Below are positions 22,051 through 32,299 of a stretch of 64,000 nucleotides of DNA, one piece after another (the stretch's first letter is position 1; each line of letters starts with the position of its first letter). The stretch is from positions 1-64,000 of the forward strand of contig JAKCPI010016871.1 in NCBI GenBank assembly GCA_023213315.1. The letters run 5' to 3'. The translations under genes were made by a program, and so were the position numbers. The notes under the pieces were generated by a model, which searched no databases, had not been told where the DNA came from, and saw nothing but the letters and a program-made list of their open reading frames with translations. This DNA comes from Euborellia annulipes. Lineage: Eukaryota; Arthropoda; Insecta; Dermaptera; Anisolabididae.

Positions 22051-22440
22051 GGTGGGCATTCCGTTCGAGAACGGGTCGCGCTTTTAACCGTTCGCCGTTC
22101 CCCGGTCCTCCGTTCGTTGCTATGACTTGTCTTCGGCGAACGGCCGTTCATCCGTTCATTTGTTTTAGCTTTTCTTCCTTACTTCTTCGAGTTCGTTCGG
22201 GATTTATCGATAAAATTCGGGTGGCGGGCAATCAAAACTGACATTTGTCATTGAATTATTCATATCGTTGTTTTTTTAAACCTTATAGATTGTTTTTTTT
22301 GGTGTTTTTGTTTAATTTTTTATCAAAATGCATAGAAGTAACTATTTTTTAACCCTGAGATGATATAAGGTAGGATTTTAAAATGATATAAGGTATCGAT
22401 ATGTCCAAAAAATACAAATTATTGATAATATTGATTCCAT
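22051..22440. repeat. CCGTTC-rich dispersed repeat (copy 2, shorter)
   Basis: It shares agaggtgggcattccgttcg, gttcatttgttttagctttt and aaaatgcatagaagtaacta with the copy at 12297. Confidence 0.6.
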
Positions 22441-23204
22441 AGCACACTTGATATTAATATTTTGCCATTTGTTACAACGATGGATATGGTATTTTTTTTT
22501 AACGAACAGTTAAAGCTTTGAAAAGCTTAGAACCTTAAAAATATTATGAAACCGGCTATGCTCATGAAATTTTGGCAAAATATAAACGATGATGAAAAAA
22601 ATATAATTTTTTTATATAAAATTTTAACTTATTAAATGGTATTAATATTTTTCATAAAATTATTATATTTAATCCTTAATTTTTTTCTAAACATTATTAA
22701 ATGCTTTTATTTAATTTACTCTTTCAAGGTCACCAACTTTGAGTCTTTGTTAAGGACACTTCCCGATGAGCTAGAGGTGTGAAATTTGATATTTAAGAGT
22801 CATTTTTGATGACGCAAATTGTGAGTTGGGTTTTACCAAAATGGACCAAACTATGGTACTATGGTAATATGGTACTTTATTTGAAACCTCTTCGTGAATT
22901 AATGTAATTTTAAAAGACTTCCCGATGGGCTAGAGGTGTGAAATTTAATACTTAAGGGTCATTTTTGATGACCCCACTATATGGTGGTTTTGATCAAAAT
23001 AGACCAAACTAATGTGGTACTTTATTTGAAACCTCTTGCGTATTAATGTAATTTCAAAAGACTTCCCGATGGGCTAGAGGTGTGAAATGTAACACTTAAG
23101 AGTCATTTTTGATGACCCCACTATATGGTGGTTTTGATCAAAATTGACCAAACTAATGGGGTACTTTATTTCACGCATCCTGCCTTACTCTATAATAAAA
23201 AAGA

Positions 23205-23560
23205 CTAAAAAGTTTAAAATAAAAATATAATAAAAAAAACTTTTTAAAAAAATGCTTTTATTTAAATTGAACTAAAAAGAGAGAAATAATTTAAATGTTC
23301 TTGTTAAAATTGTTGAATATTTATGACTTAAAATAAAAGCGTGGGGCGCTTCAAAGTGATTCCGAGGCTCTAAATATTAATATATACAATTCCTTAAGCT
23401 ATCAATGTGAGCCCCACGCTTTTATTTTAAGTCATAAATATTCAACAATTTTAACAAGAACATTTAAATTATTTCTCTCTTTTTAGTTCAATTTAAATAA
23501 AAGCATTTTTTTTAAAAAGTTTTTTTTTATTATATTTTTTTATATTCATTTTATTTCAGA
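23205..23560. repeat. Long hairpin 1
   Basis: Arms of about 130-145 bp (actttttaaaaaaatgcttt, gacttaaaataaaagcgtgg) surround a loop near 23340-23412. Nearly the same palindrome recurs at 24468-24815. Confidence 0.8.
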
Positions 23561-23663
23561 TTATTTTTATTAAGCCTATGGGCTAGTAAATATCCAACTT
23601 GACATATTAAAATAAAATTAAATATTTTTTCAACAAAAAAGTATGTAAATTAACCTGCTTCAT

Positions 23664-24467
23664 GCCCCGGGCTTGCTGTAGTTGGCCCACCTTCTATACC
23701 GAACCTGCGACGGGTTCGGACCCCAGGCAGTCCGATGATTTTATTTAAGCCATTTGGATACCAAATGGTTTAAATAGAAATGCCTGGACCCCAATATAGA
23801 TAGATTCATAAATAACGATTATCGTCGTCTTAGGCCCAATTCACACACAAGTGGCGTGTGGCGTGGCGTGGCGATGGCGTGGATCTGGCTTCTGCCACTT
23901 CTATGTTAACCTATAGCCCAATATACACTGACATGGCGTGGCGGAGGTGTGGCGAATGGAGCCGAAACCACACCATTCCGACGCCATCTATGGCGACCAT
24001 GAGTGGCGTTCGCCACTAGCAAACCATTTGTTTCGCAACCTTTGCCCTTGAATTATTGATGCGATATGGATTTTAATATCCAAATTTGCTATATTATATC
24101 TATATTTCATTACTTTGTAAAAAATTAAATATTAAAATAAATTAAATATGGTTAAATAAACATAAATAACTACACAATTTATAAAATAAATATTTTTATT
24201 TAGATTTAATATTTAAATGTCTATGCAGAATATCTATCTTGATTTGGAATTGGAGAACGGTGTTGGAAATATTTGCTCAGATAAAGTGACTGGCGTGGAC
24301 TGAGCCATTTGTGTGTGTATGCACGCGCCACATCTTATCCACACCACGCCACGTCCAGCGCCACGCCATCGCCACGCCAGTGGCAAACGCCACTTGTGTG
24401 TGAATCCGGCCTTATATAGCCAAAGTTGTCGAAAAAGACTGTGGGAATGAGAACAAAGTGTGGATGT
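23664..24467 (+). mobile_element. tRNA-derived SINE split by a Harbinger-like MITE
   Basis: The head gccccgggcttgctgtagtt and B box gggttcggaccc lie at 23664-23832. The 3' part (agttgtcgaaaaagactgtg) is at 24412-24467. TTA flanks the insertion. Confidence 0.7.
23833..24411. mobile_element. Harbinger-like MITE, 579 bp, TSD TTA
   Basis: The ends GGCCCAATTCACACACAAGT and, inverted, GGCCGGATTCACACACAAGT are followed by GTGGCGT-rich subterminal sequence. TTA lies on both sides (23830-23832, 24412-24414). There is no ORF. Confidence 0.75.
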
Positions 24468-24815
24468 TAAAATATAATAAAAAAAAACTTTTTAAAAAAA
24501 TGCTTATATTTAAATTGAACTAAAAAGAGAAAAATAATTTAATTTAATTGTTCTTGTTAATATTGTTTAATATTAATGACTTAAAATAAAAGCGTGGGCG
24601 CTCATTGATATTCGTAGCTTAAGGGAAGCCTCGGAATAACTTCGAAGCGCCCACGCTTTTATTTTAAGTCATTAATATTAAACAATTTTAACAAGAACAA
24701 TTAAATTAAATTATTTTCTCTTTTTTAGTTCAATTTAAATAAAAGCATTTTTTTTAAAAAGTTTTTTTTATTATATTTTTATTTTAAACTTTTTTAGTCT
24801 TTTTTATTATAGATA
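24468..24815. repeat. Long hairpin 2
   Basis: Same palindrome as 23205-23560, with loop gctcattgatattcgtagct near 24600. Confidence 0.8.
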
Positions 24816-25294
24816 GAGTATTAAATAAAAAAAGAAGGCAGGAAGCGGGAGGCATCAAATAAAGTACCACATTAGTTTGGACTATTTTGATAAAAAGCTT
24901 CAGGCAATTGTTGTCATCAAAAATTATCCTTAAATTTCAAATCACACAATTCTAGCTCACTGGGAAGTCTTCAAAATAGATTAATTCGTGTAGGGTTTCA
25001 AATAAAGTACCACATTAGTTTAGACTATTTTGATATAAATATCCACATCATTGTTGTCACCAAAAATGACCCTTAAGTATTAAATTTCACGCCTCTAGCT
25101 CATCGGGAAGTCTTTTGAAAATAGATTTGTTTGCGTGAGGTTTCAAATATAGTACCACATTAATTTGGCCTATTTTTATGAAAAATTTTTTACAAGGGTG
25201 TCCCTAAAAATGAGCCTTATATATCAAATTTCACACCTCTAGCTCATCGGGAAGTGCCCTAAGCAAAGACTCAAAGTTGGTGACCTTGAAAGAG

Positions 25295-25548
25295 TAAGTT
25301 AAATAAAAGCATTTAATAATAACCGCGACGTGATATGAAGCACAGTAATCAGCTTTTGTTACAAGTCTAGTACAGGAGACATAATTAATATTCAATTCAT
25401 TTCTAACATTGTTCTCTATATCAGCTTCACTTGTTTCTGGTTTTAGTCCAATAACAAACAAAGCTTTTTTACGCTTTGCTACCGATAAAACAGTAGTAGA
25501 ACCTGACAGTTGACGACATCCCTGAAGCGGAGGAGGCCTCGTGCGTCG
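25295..25548 (-). pseudogene. Possible LINE ORF1 fragment, interrupted
   Basis: The minus strand encodes RRTRPPPLQGCRQLSG, then KRKKALFVIGLKPETSEADI and NELNINYVSCTRLVTKADYC. The second part resembles the RRM-like segment of non-LTR retrotransposon ORF1 proteins; this is a weak family call made from memory of the pattern. The left side joins the inverted structure and the Transib-like element interrupts the other end, so it is a relic. Confidence 0.4.
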
Positions 25549-25744
25549 CACAGTGGGCTGAAATCGAAAAAAAGCGGCCATAATTATCTTTTTTTGGGCG
25601 GATTTTTACAAAATTAAAAACTATACATACATAATCATATGTTCTTCTATACCCTTCAATATTTTCATATTTTACCAAAAGGGGTTGAAATTACCCCTTG
25701 ACAAAGTTGAAAAAAATTATGATGTGTGAAATATAAAGAAAAAC

Positions 25745-26310
25745 ATATGTCAAAAAATCAAAAAAAATATGCGCTTTACAAAAATGACATTTATTTTTAC
25801 AAAAAACATACATGGGGTGAACTACCCCTTACTGAAGGGAGCAAAAAAAAAATTTTTTTGATAATTACAAGCAATACGTCTTTATATACATTTTGATGGA
25901 TGCTGATTCCAAAGATGTCATCTATTTTTACTAAAAACATACATGGGGTGAACTACCCCTTACTCAAGGTGTTAAAAAAATTTTGCTTTGATAATTACAG
26001 GCAATATGTCTTTATATACATTTTAAAGGTCACTCGTTACGAAAATGTAATTTATTTTTACAAAATATATAGATGGGGTGAACTACCTCTTACTGAAGGA
26101 AGCAAAATTTTTTTTTTTTTTTGGTAATTACAAGCAATATGTCTTTATATACATTTTAATGGATACTGATTCCAAAGATGTCATCTATTTAAAAAAAAAA
26201 AAAACATGCATGGGGGTGAACTACCCCCTTACTCAAAGGGTCAAAAATTTTTTTTTTATATAAGCAATACGTCTTTATATACATTTTAATGGATTGCTGA
26301 TTACAAAGAT
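25745..26310 (+). repeat. About 131-bp tandem repeat inside the Transib-like element
   Basis: Four diverged units are marked by atggggtgaactacccctta near 25812, 25943, 26073 and 26210. Each also has gtctttatatacatttt. They are not coding. Confidence 0.75.
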
Positions 26311-27174
26311 GACTATTTTCTCTTCCCTCAACATTGGGGGAGGGGGCTCGAACCCCTTGGGCCCCTTGGAGTCGGCTTCTATGTCTCTGTCATTATACTT
26401 AAATAAAAAATTATTTACTAAAAAATAAATTACTATATTCTAGCCACTAACTTCTGTTTTATGTTCCTGTTTACCACTGTCTCTCGCTGATTGGCCAGAG
26501 ACAGAGGAAGTGGAGTCAGTGAGTGAAATTTAAAACTTTAAAATTTTGCCCCGAAGGCGAGCAATTGTAAAATTTCCAAACAGTGAGCAAGAATAAATTT
26601 GATGCATTTGCTCGCTGAAGGCATGTAAGGGGGTCCAGGGGGCTTTATCACTTGTATACAAAAATAATATAGTTATTTCAATAATATTAATAAGAATATG
26701 AACAAGAAAAAATGAAATTTTCAAATATTATTGGATATTCCCTTTCATAAATTATTTTTTCAAAAGATTACAAAATCTGAGCCCCCCACCATAAAATTTT
26801 ATGGTCATTCTAATAATAGCCTGGTTTTATTTTGTCCATCAGCCCTTTGTCACGTTTCAATATTATCTGTAAAGCAGAGAGAAGTTCATATGGTTTGAAG
26901 GAAATCACTTGTTTTTCTGCCGATTTAATTATAAAAAAATTAATAAAAATTTTTCGGGCAAAATCGGGCAAAAAGTTTCGATACAATTATGTTCTACATG
27001 TATTCTAGTTTCAGAATCTATTGAGTTTGTTAGAAGGCAAGAGGATGCCCATATACTTTTTTGAAATTGAAAAAAATTTATATTGCTTTTTTTTTACTTA
27101 CAAAAAAAAATTTATTTAAAAATAAATAACTGTAATACAATAAAAACAAAAATATATTCAGAAAGAAGATTAAT
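26311..27174. other. Interior of the Transib-like element, no ORF
   Basis: It includes a block (ccccgaaggcgagcaattg, ggtccagggggc) also found near 49.8 and 60.3 kb, a separate dispersed repeat. Confidence 0.3.
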
Positions 27175-27461
27175 TTATCTATGATTCAAAAAAAAATTCA
27201 TTAAAATTGGATCAATATTAATACATGAAAAAAAATTTCTGAATATCGACTTAAAACGCAAAGAAAAGTTACTAAGTTTTCTTGCCCACTTTGGCGCTCT
27301 ATAACTCGGGTTTGGGTTGGGTAAAAAAAAATGATTTATTGTCCTGAGGTCCACATATAGTCTATTATTTGTGTGCAAAACGTTGTTTTTATATTTTGAA
27401 GTTCATTTTTTCGAATTATGGCCGCTTTTTTCCTATTTCAGCCCACTGTGCGTCGTCTTCT

Positions 27462-27640
27462 TGGGGCGATTTTCCCATACTTATAAATTTTACATCTAAA
27501 TTCAAATGTTCCGTACTGTCGGGAACTAAATATTTGTCGACACAAAAAATCTGGTGTGACAAGCACAGAACACAACTTTCGATTACCGAAGGTAAGAGAA
27601 AGTTGTGTGCTGTGCGCCAGTCACACCAGATTTTTATCTC
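27462..27640 (+). mobile_element. Helentron-like 3' fragment
   Basis: Starts tttcccatacttataaattt and ends with the palindrome tctggtgtgacaagcacag...gccagtcacaccagattttt. Confidence 0.6.
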
Positions 27641-27854
27641 ATGTTATCTTCATATTTTAATTATCTCATTTTATCTTCATAGATCAACGTTTTATTTAAT
27701 TTGTCAATCATCATCATTTTCTTAGTTATTTAAAGAAGAGAAGAGAATACGTATCTAGAAATTCACTTTGAATAGAAAGATTATATTTAAATTCATATTT
27801 TTATTTAGATTCTTATTCAATTGAAATTTATTCTCTTGTTTATTTTATTAATAG

Positions 27855-27917
27855 CAAACTGAATTGCAAGAAGAAATTAATAGATTAAAAGCAGAAATTG
27901 AAATGTCCAAAGAACAA
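27855..27917 (+). CDS. Ankyrin gene A, coiled-coil exon 3
   Basis: 63 bp between TTAATAG and GTAAGT, phase 0, encoding QTELQEEINRLKAEIEMSKE and a final Gln, a short amphipathic coiled coil. It is identical in protein to the unit B and C exons. In unit A the two exons that should precede it are missing: the leader joins directly to the intron before this exon near 27784. Confidence 0.75.
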
Positions 27918-27973
27918 GTAAGTAGAGAATTCCTTCATTTTATAGCAAGTCGTAGCACCTGTTGCACTCGGAA

Positions 27974-28190
27974 TTCTTTTTAGCACGGTGAAGCTAACAG
28001 AATTAAATGCTGATTCAAAATAGATAATTAAAATTAAGATAAAACCAGCGAATAAAAATAAAATATAGATATAACTCCTAATAAAAATAAATGACCCCTA
28101 AACTAGGCGAGGTGCCCCAACAAAAAAATTACCGTTAATTAGAGAATTTCCTGCTGCATGCTCTCATATATAATTATTAAGGGTTGACCC
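27974..28190. mobile_element. Left end of the TTAGCACGGTGAAGC element
   Basis: Starts ttttagcacggtgaagctaa and ends at attattaaggg. Complete relatives with both ends are at 44338-47214 and 61862-63859. Confidence 0.55.
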
Positions 28191-28988
28191 CGTAGGAGGG
28201 GAGAAAAAAAATACAAACTTATTTTTTAATTTCTACTTCCAAACTAAACTAAACCCCACCCACCAGTCCTGGTCGTTTGGCCATGCATATTTTCTTGATA
28301 CATTCTCAAACTTACATTCTTAAAGTATTAATTTATATTTAACGTGTAAATTATTTTTTAAATAAAAAATAAATTTAAAAAATTCGTTAAATTTTTACAA
28401 CGGTTTTTTTTTTTTTTTTTTGTCAATGAGTCATCAAACTTGTTGCAATAAATTGTATTATGACTCACTTTTATTCACTTAATTTTTTTCTCCCTTTATC
28501 TTTAACAAATATAGATTCGTAATCGATGTCATGGGTGCCGATACATTGGTTGCGTAACCCAGGGCCGCAACTACGAGATTTTTTAGGGGGAGTAAAATTT
28601 AATTTGCCGCCCCCTCCTTAAAATTTTCTAAACAAAATTCATATCATTTTACCTTTTTTTTTTTAGTAAATCTTTTTTTAATTGCCGCCCCCTGATATCT
28701 GCCGCCCGGGGCACACGCACTTACTGCCCCCCTCCCCCCCCGCTAGATCCGGCCCTGGTTGCGTAACCCATATGGATCACCCTGTTGAACGTCTCCCATT
28801 TGCCATCAGTAAAATTAATTAATAAACATTTTTATTTGTTTGGTCTCCTCGTCCTGACTTTGCCAAAATTTGTGATCAATATATGAACAAATAATGTTCA
28901 AATTTCGTATTAAAATTATGTACTCCTCTCACACTTTCCATGCCACAAACTTTTTCTATAAAAATGTAAACGAATATGATTCTTATCT

Positions 28989-29015
<27 letters not shown>
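28191..29015. other. Intron sequence, no feature
   Basis: AT-rich, with poly-T at 28401-28421 and 28991-29019. A MITE-like ggccctgg/ccagggccgc pair spans about 28559-28756. Confidence 0.3.
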
Positions 29016-29019
<4 letters not shown>

Positions 29020-29119
29020 GACGTGACAATGTCTTACAAATCATGTGTCTATAGTGGCATAACCTGCCATGCACGAAAAACTTTATCGGCTTGAATAACT
29101 CCTCTGTCTTAAGAGGTAT
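29016..29119 (-). mobile_element. Truncated TTAACGTGACAACGTC element
   Basis: It contains gacgtgacaatgtcttacaa and cttgaataactcctctgtct, the right end of that family in reverse orientation, preceded by a 32-base poly-T run. Confidence 0.6.
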
Positions 29120-29168
29120 AAATATGTTGATTAGAAATTGTTAGAAAATAAAAATAAATAAGTACTCG

Positions 29169-29932
29169 ATGTCCGATTTGGGTCCTTATAGAGTGTTTAT
29201 TGAATCATCTGACTCAAGCACCACTAGGCTTCATCCGATGAAGGTGGGGAGGATTATCTTTAATAATTTACCTAGATATAGACAGCTCATTAAAAATATT
29301 ACTCCAGTTGGTCTTAGAAAAGTTAAAGTTGATTTAAATTCTTATGAGGCGGCAAATAATCTTTTTTCTGAAAGTGAGCTTTTGAAATATAATTTGTCCG
29401 CTTATATTCCACTCTTTGTTACCACGAAGAGTGGAATTGTGCGAGATATCCCCATTGATATTACGGACGAGGAAATAAGAGCTAACTACCCGATATTGGA
29501 TGTAGTCATAGGCGCCGGAACTGGGGGGGGGGGCAAGGGTACATTGCCCCCCTGGCATCCTATAGGGGGGGGGGCAGAGGGGGGCAAAATTTCTTCTTTT
29601 ATTTCATTTATTAATAAAAATGATATATTTTTACTTTTGGAAAAATAAAATCTTCTAATTTAAAAGAGTAAGAAATTCATTTTTTTTCCAAATTTTTTCC
29701 AAAAATTTTTGAAAAATCACTACCAAATTTTTTAAAATTTTAATTTTATTAAAATTGTGATTTTACTTAAAATTTTTAAAGTTTTATAGTAGATTTGTTT
29801 TTGTTTTATACTATTTAAACATATTAAATTATTTTAATTTTCTAAAAAAAATTTTTTTGCCCCCCCTGATTCAAATTCATTCCGGCGCCCCTGGATGTAG
29901 TTAGGTTTAATCATCAGTGCATTCTACAAATA
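29169..29932 (+). pseudogene. Gag-like ORF1 fragment of a non-LTR retrotransposon, interrupted by a MITE
   Basis: The ORF starts MSDLGPYRVFIESSDSS and includes LHPMKVGRIIFNNLP, VGLRKVKVDLNSYEAANNL and AYIPLFVTTKSGIVRDIP, then DITDEEI. This pattern (LHP..IG..., R.KV, YIP.....GIVR..P) is characteristic of jockey-like ORF1/Gag proteins that bind the element RNA. Genuine coding stops at 29506, where a 388-bp hAT-type MITE enters. After it the frame resumes (29903) and soon meets a stop, so this is a relic. It lies in the intron of ankyrin gene A on the same strand. Confidence 0.6.
29507..29894. mobile_element. hAT-type MITE, 388 bp, TSD GATGTAGT
   Basis: The ends are CATAGGCGCCGGAA and the inverted TTCCGGCGCCCCTG. 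Perfect 8-bp duplications lie at 29499-29506 and 29895-29902. It interrupts the Gag-like ORF. Confidence 0.8.
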
Positions 29933-30055
29933 TAGTGAAATATTTCAATACTTATACTCTACACTGTATAGGGCCAGTGGCGTAATGTACATCTCCCAAA
30001 GCCCGCGATACGGGGGACCCGCGGGTCATATCGGGCGGACTAAAAAACTGGATCT

Positions 30056-30270
30056 TGACGTAGTTATCATGTATATTCTCATTTTGGGTTTGAAATCGTT
30101 TGAAGACCACTTTACTCTTGTCCTTCATAGGAAAGATAGAAGAAATTGGTGCCATGGTACACAAGTTTCGATTACCAAAGGTAATCGAAAATTATGTTCT
30201 GTGCTTGTCACACCGGATTTTTTTGTGTCGACATATTTTTTTTCTGACAGTACATTCGAATCAAGATGTA
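30056..30270. mobile_element. Two opposed Helentron-like fragments
   Basis: A sense fragment (catgtatattctcattttgg...aattggtgccatggtacaca) runs into an antisense hairpin fragment (tgtgcttgtcacaccggatt...gtcgacatatt). Confidence 0.5.
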
Positions 30271-30279
30271 AATTTTTTT

Positions 30280-30692
30280 TTTTTTTAACACACACTTTTT
30301 TCTCATTCACACAGTCTTTTTTCGTTAACTTAGGCCATTTAAGACTTTGACGATAACCGTTAATTGTTAATATACATATTGGGGGTCCAGGCATTTCTAT
30401 TTAAGCCATTTGGTATCCAAATGCCTTAAATAAAATCAGGAATGAAGGAAGGAGAGAAAGGCAACCAGAATTTTTTTTTAAAAATTTTCTACAACTAGCT
30501 GCCGGTTCGTCTTTTTTTTTCGACCCCCCCCGGGCTCCGGGGGGTTGGGCGAAACGTTGACAGGTTGTTAAAAATTTTTTTTAAAAAAAAAATAATAACT
30601 CTCTCTTCCTTCTTTCTTTCCTTTCTTCAACCAACCCCAACAACCCTAAAAATTTTTAAATAAAATCATCGGACTGCCTGGGACCTATTTCA
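30280..30692 (-). mobile_element. tRNA-derived SINE interrupted by a 220-bp insert
   Basis: The poly-T and tctcattcacacagtctttt end and the body flank an insert at 30438-30657 with 12-bp duplications TTAAATAAAATC. The tRNA head is missing beyond gactgcctggga. Confidence 0.65.
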
Positions 30693-31069
30693 TAAAGCTG
30701 ACAATGACAGGTGACAGGCGACAGGTGACAATTTGACAATTTGTCGAATACCTGTTTAATAAAAATCAGCTCTTGACTTAATTGTCAAGTAAAAAAATGA
30801 CATTTTTGTAAAATTGTCATGACAATTTGTCACTTTTTGGTTTCATAAAATTTCTAGGCTGACAGGTGAATTTTGACAATTTGTCACTAATAATTTGTCA
30901 AATTTTGTTTTTGAAAAGGGAATTGTCGGTACAATTTTTTTTTTGTGTGACAATTGTAGAAAAATTCTGACAGGCATTAAAAGCTGTGTCGTATAGGCCT
31001 AACCTAGAATATATTCACATTTGTTTACATCGAATTGATTTAAAGGAAATAATATTAAAGTTATATCAT

Positions 31070-31301
31070 GCCCTCGGGGCTTGGTGTAGAGGTTAGCGTG
31101 CTAACCTCATATACCAAACGTCGCGGGTTCGGACCCCAGGCAGTCCGATGATTTTATTTAAGCCAATTGAATACCAAATGGCTTAAATAAGAATGCCTGG
31201 ATCCCCAATATATGTATATTGCTCAATAACGGATATTGTAAATGTCTTAAATGGCCTGAGTTGCTGAAAAGACAGTGTGAATGTGTGAGTGAGTGTTTTT
31301 T

Positions 31302-31332
<31 letters not shown>

Positions 31333-31333
31333 T
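31070..31333 (+). mobile_element. tRNA-derived SINE, full length
   Basis: The head gccctcggggcttggtgtag has an A-box-like tggtgtagagg and B box cgggttcggaccc. The body is gatgattttatttaagcca, the 3' region gttgctgaaaagacagtgtg, and a long poly-A tail closes it. It would be transcribed by Pol III and moved by a LINE. Confidence 0.75.
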
Positions 31334-31544
31334 ATTTAAAACAAATCCTCAAAGAGGCACTGGATTAGAATATTGGAATATTGGATCTCACCACAATAGC
31401 TCAGCAATATAGCTACTAGGCAACTCAACGAGGGGAGGGAGTTGCTGTGACATCCCGTCCTGTGGAAAGGACGTATTAATAATTATAATGAACTATTAAA
31501 TCTCTTCTATTTAAAGAGCCTCCTTGAAAGAAGGAAGGATGTAC

Positions 31545-31641
31545 CATCAAGAGAAAAGATATTGGACAATATGGCGGCTACCTGGCATTTGAGCCTTATG
31601 GTAGATAGCCGCCATATTGTCCAATATCTTTTCTCTTGATG
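31545..31641. mobile_element. Palindromic 97-bp insertion, TSD GTAC
   Basis: The arms catcaagagaaaagatattg...ggcggctacc are inverted perfectly, with GTAC at 31541-31544 and 31642-31645. Unit B has the empty site near 52946 (ggatgtacttattaag). Confidence 0.75.
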
Positions 31642-31867
31642 GTACTTATTAAAAATATTGAGAATCTTCTGAGGAATCGTTGTGACTGTTTCGATTTGCT
31701 TGCCAAGATGTTCTCCTATATTTAGGATGTGCTCTGAATATGCCAGAAGAGTGTCCACCCTCTTTCTCATTTGAAAATGTAAATATTAAAATACTCTGTA
31801 TTCCTAATCTCTCTGTAATTGGAGTTAACAACCTCTGTTGAGAGATTCGATTTCATTAAACTAAATT

Positions 31868-32150
31868 AAAGAAGGTTCCCTCTCGAAAGGAGTAGGCTAC
31901 ACGCCAGAGCTGAGGGAGTCCCTCCTCAACTAGGACATCCTCCCTAGCATAGAAGAGGTTGGATAAAAGGAAGCGGATGGAAGCAGAAATAAGGATTAGT
32001 TCACTAGCTAGAAACGAACGAAGGAGTAGGAATTAGAGATAGGAAATGATGTAACTTCGCGGGGTGCCGGTAGATGGCTACGGCCAGAAGCCGGTTGGGT
32101 TTAAGGTGTGTCTTCGTGCACGGAAGCACCTCGGGTAAATAAACGGGGAT
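31868..32150 (+). repeat. Unclassified retroposon-like repeat R2 (copy 1)
   Basis: It shares gaaggttccctctc, ggagtaggctacacgcc, ctaggacatcctcc and gcacctcgggtaaataaacg with 40432-40760, 53215-53820 and 58007-58330. Two of those copies end in an (AAT)n tail. Confidence 0.55.
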
Positions 32151-32185
32151 CCCGATAGGAATTTCAAATAATAGACCTAATGTTG

Positions 32186-32226
32186 TAATGCAGATGATGG
32201 TCATTTGAGTGACCGAAACTGGTGGG
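32186..32226 (+). ncRNA. Decayed hammerhead-like motif
   Basis: CAGATGA (core U changed to A), extra T, GGTCA tttgag TGACC stem II, GAA, ACTG. Related copies lie at about 53847-53889 (+) and 48313-48350 (-). Confidence 0.35.
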
Positions 32227-32299
32227 CACACACACTCATCAAATGATTCCTGAATCCTGAAAATGAAAAATAATTTTTTTTAATGAAATAATGCTTGAA

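Larger units (their letters stand above)
22700..25310. repeat. 2.6-kb inverted structure with nested hairpins
   Basis: The outer arms are inverted copies: ctttcaaggtcaccaacttt near 22724 and aaagttggtgaccttgaaag near 25271. Inside each are three or four tandem units containing gacttcccgatgggctagag (22.75-23.17 kb; inverted at 24.85-25.26 kb). Inside those sits a long hairpin on each side (23205-23560 and 24468-24815). The centre holds a SINE and a Harbinger-like element. No transposase seen. Confidence 0.65.
25549..27450. mobile_element. Transib-like DNA transposon derivative, 1902 bp, TSD CGTCG
   Basis: The ends CACAGTGGGCTGAAATCGAA and, inverted, CACAGTGGGCTGAAATAGGA are followed by AAAAAGCGGCCATAATT. 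A 5-bp duplication CGTCG lies at 25544-25548 and 27451-27455. Transib elements are known for 5-bp GC-rich targets and CAC-starting ends related to the RAG heptamer; here the first seven bases equal the consensus heptamer CACAGTG. No intact transposase is seen. Confidence 0.65.

Noticed and set aside
25549..25580. V(D)J recombination signal
   Set aside because: CACAGTG at both ends with a 5-bp CGTCG duplication is explained by Transib ends; there is no receptor gene context.
25231..25581. Host gene starting MAAFFRFQPTV on the minus strand
   Set aside because: The first residues are read from the Transib end and the last from the inverted repeat; only the middle resembles a protein.
30520..30560. 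Hammerhead at ggcgaaacgttgac
   Set aside because: No CTGANGA box upstream.
31070..31150. Functional tRNA gene
   Set aside because: Pol III boxes are present, but the acceptor stem does not pair, and the sequence continues into the shared SINE body and poly-A.
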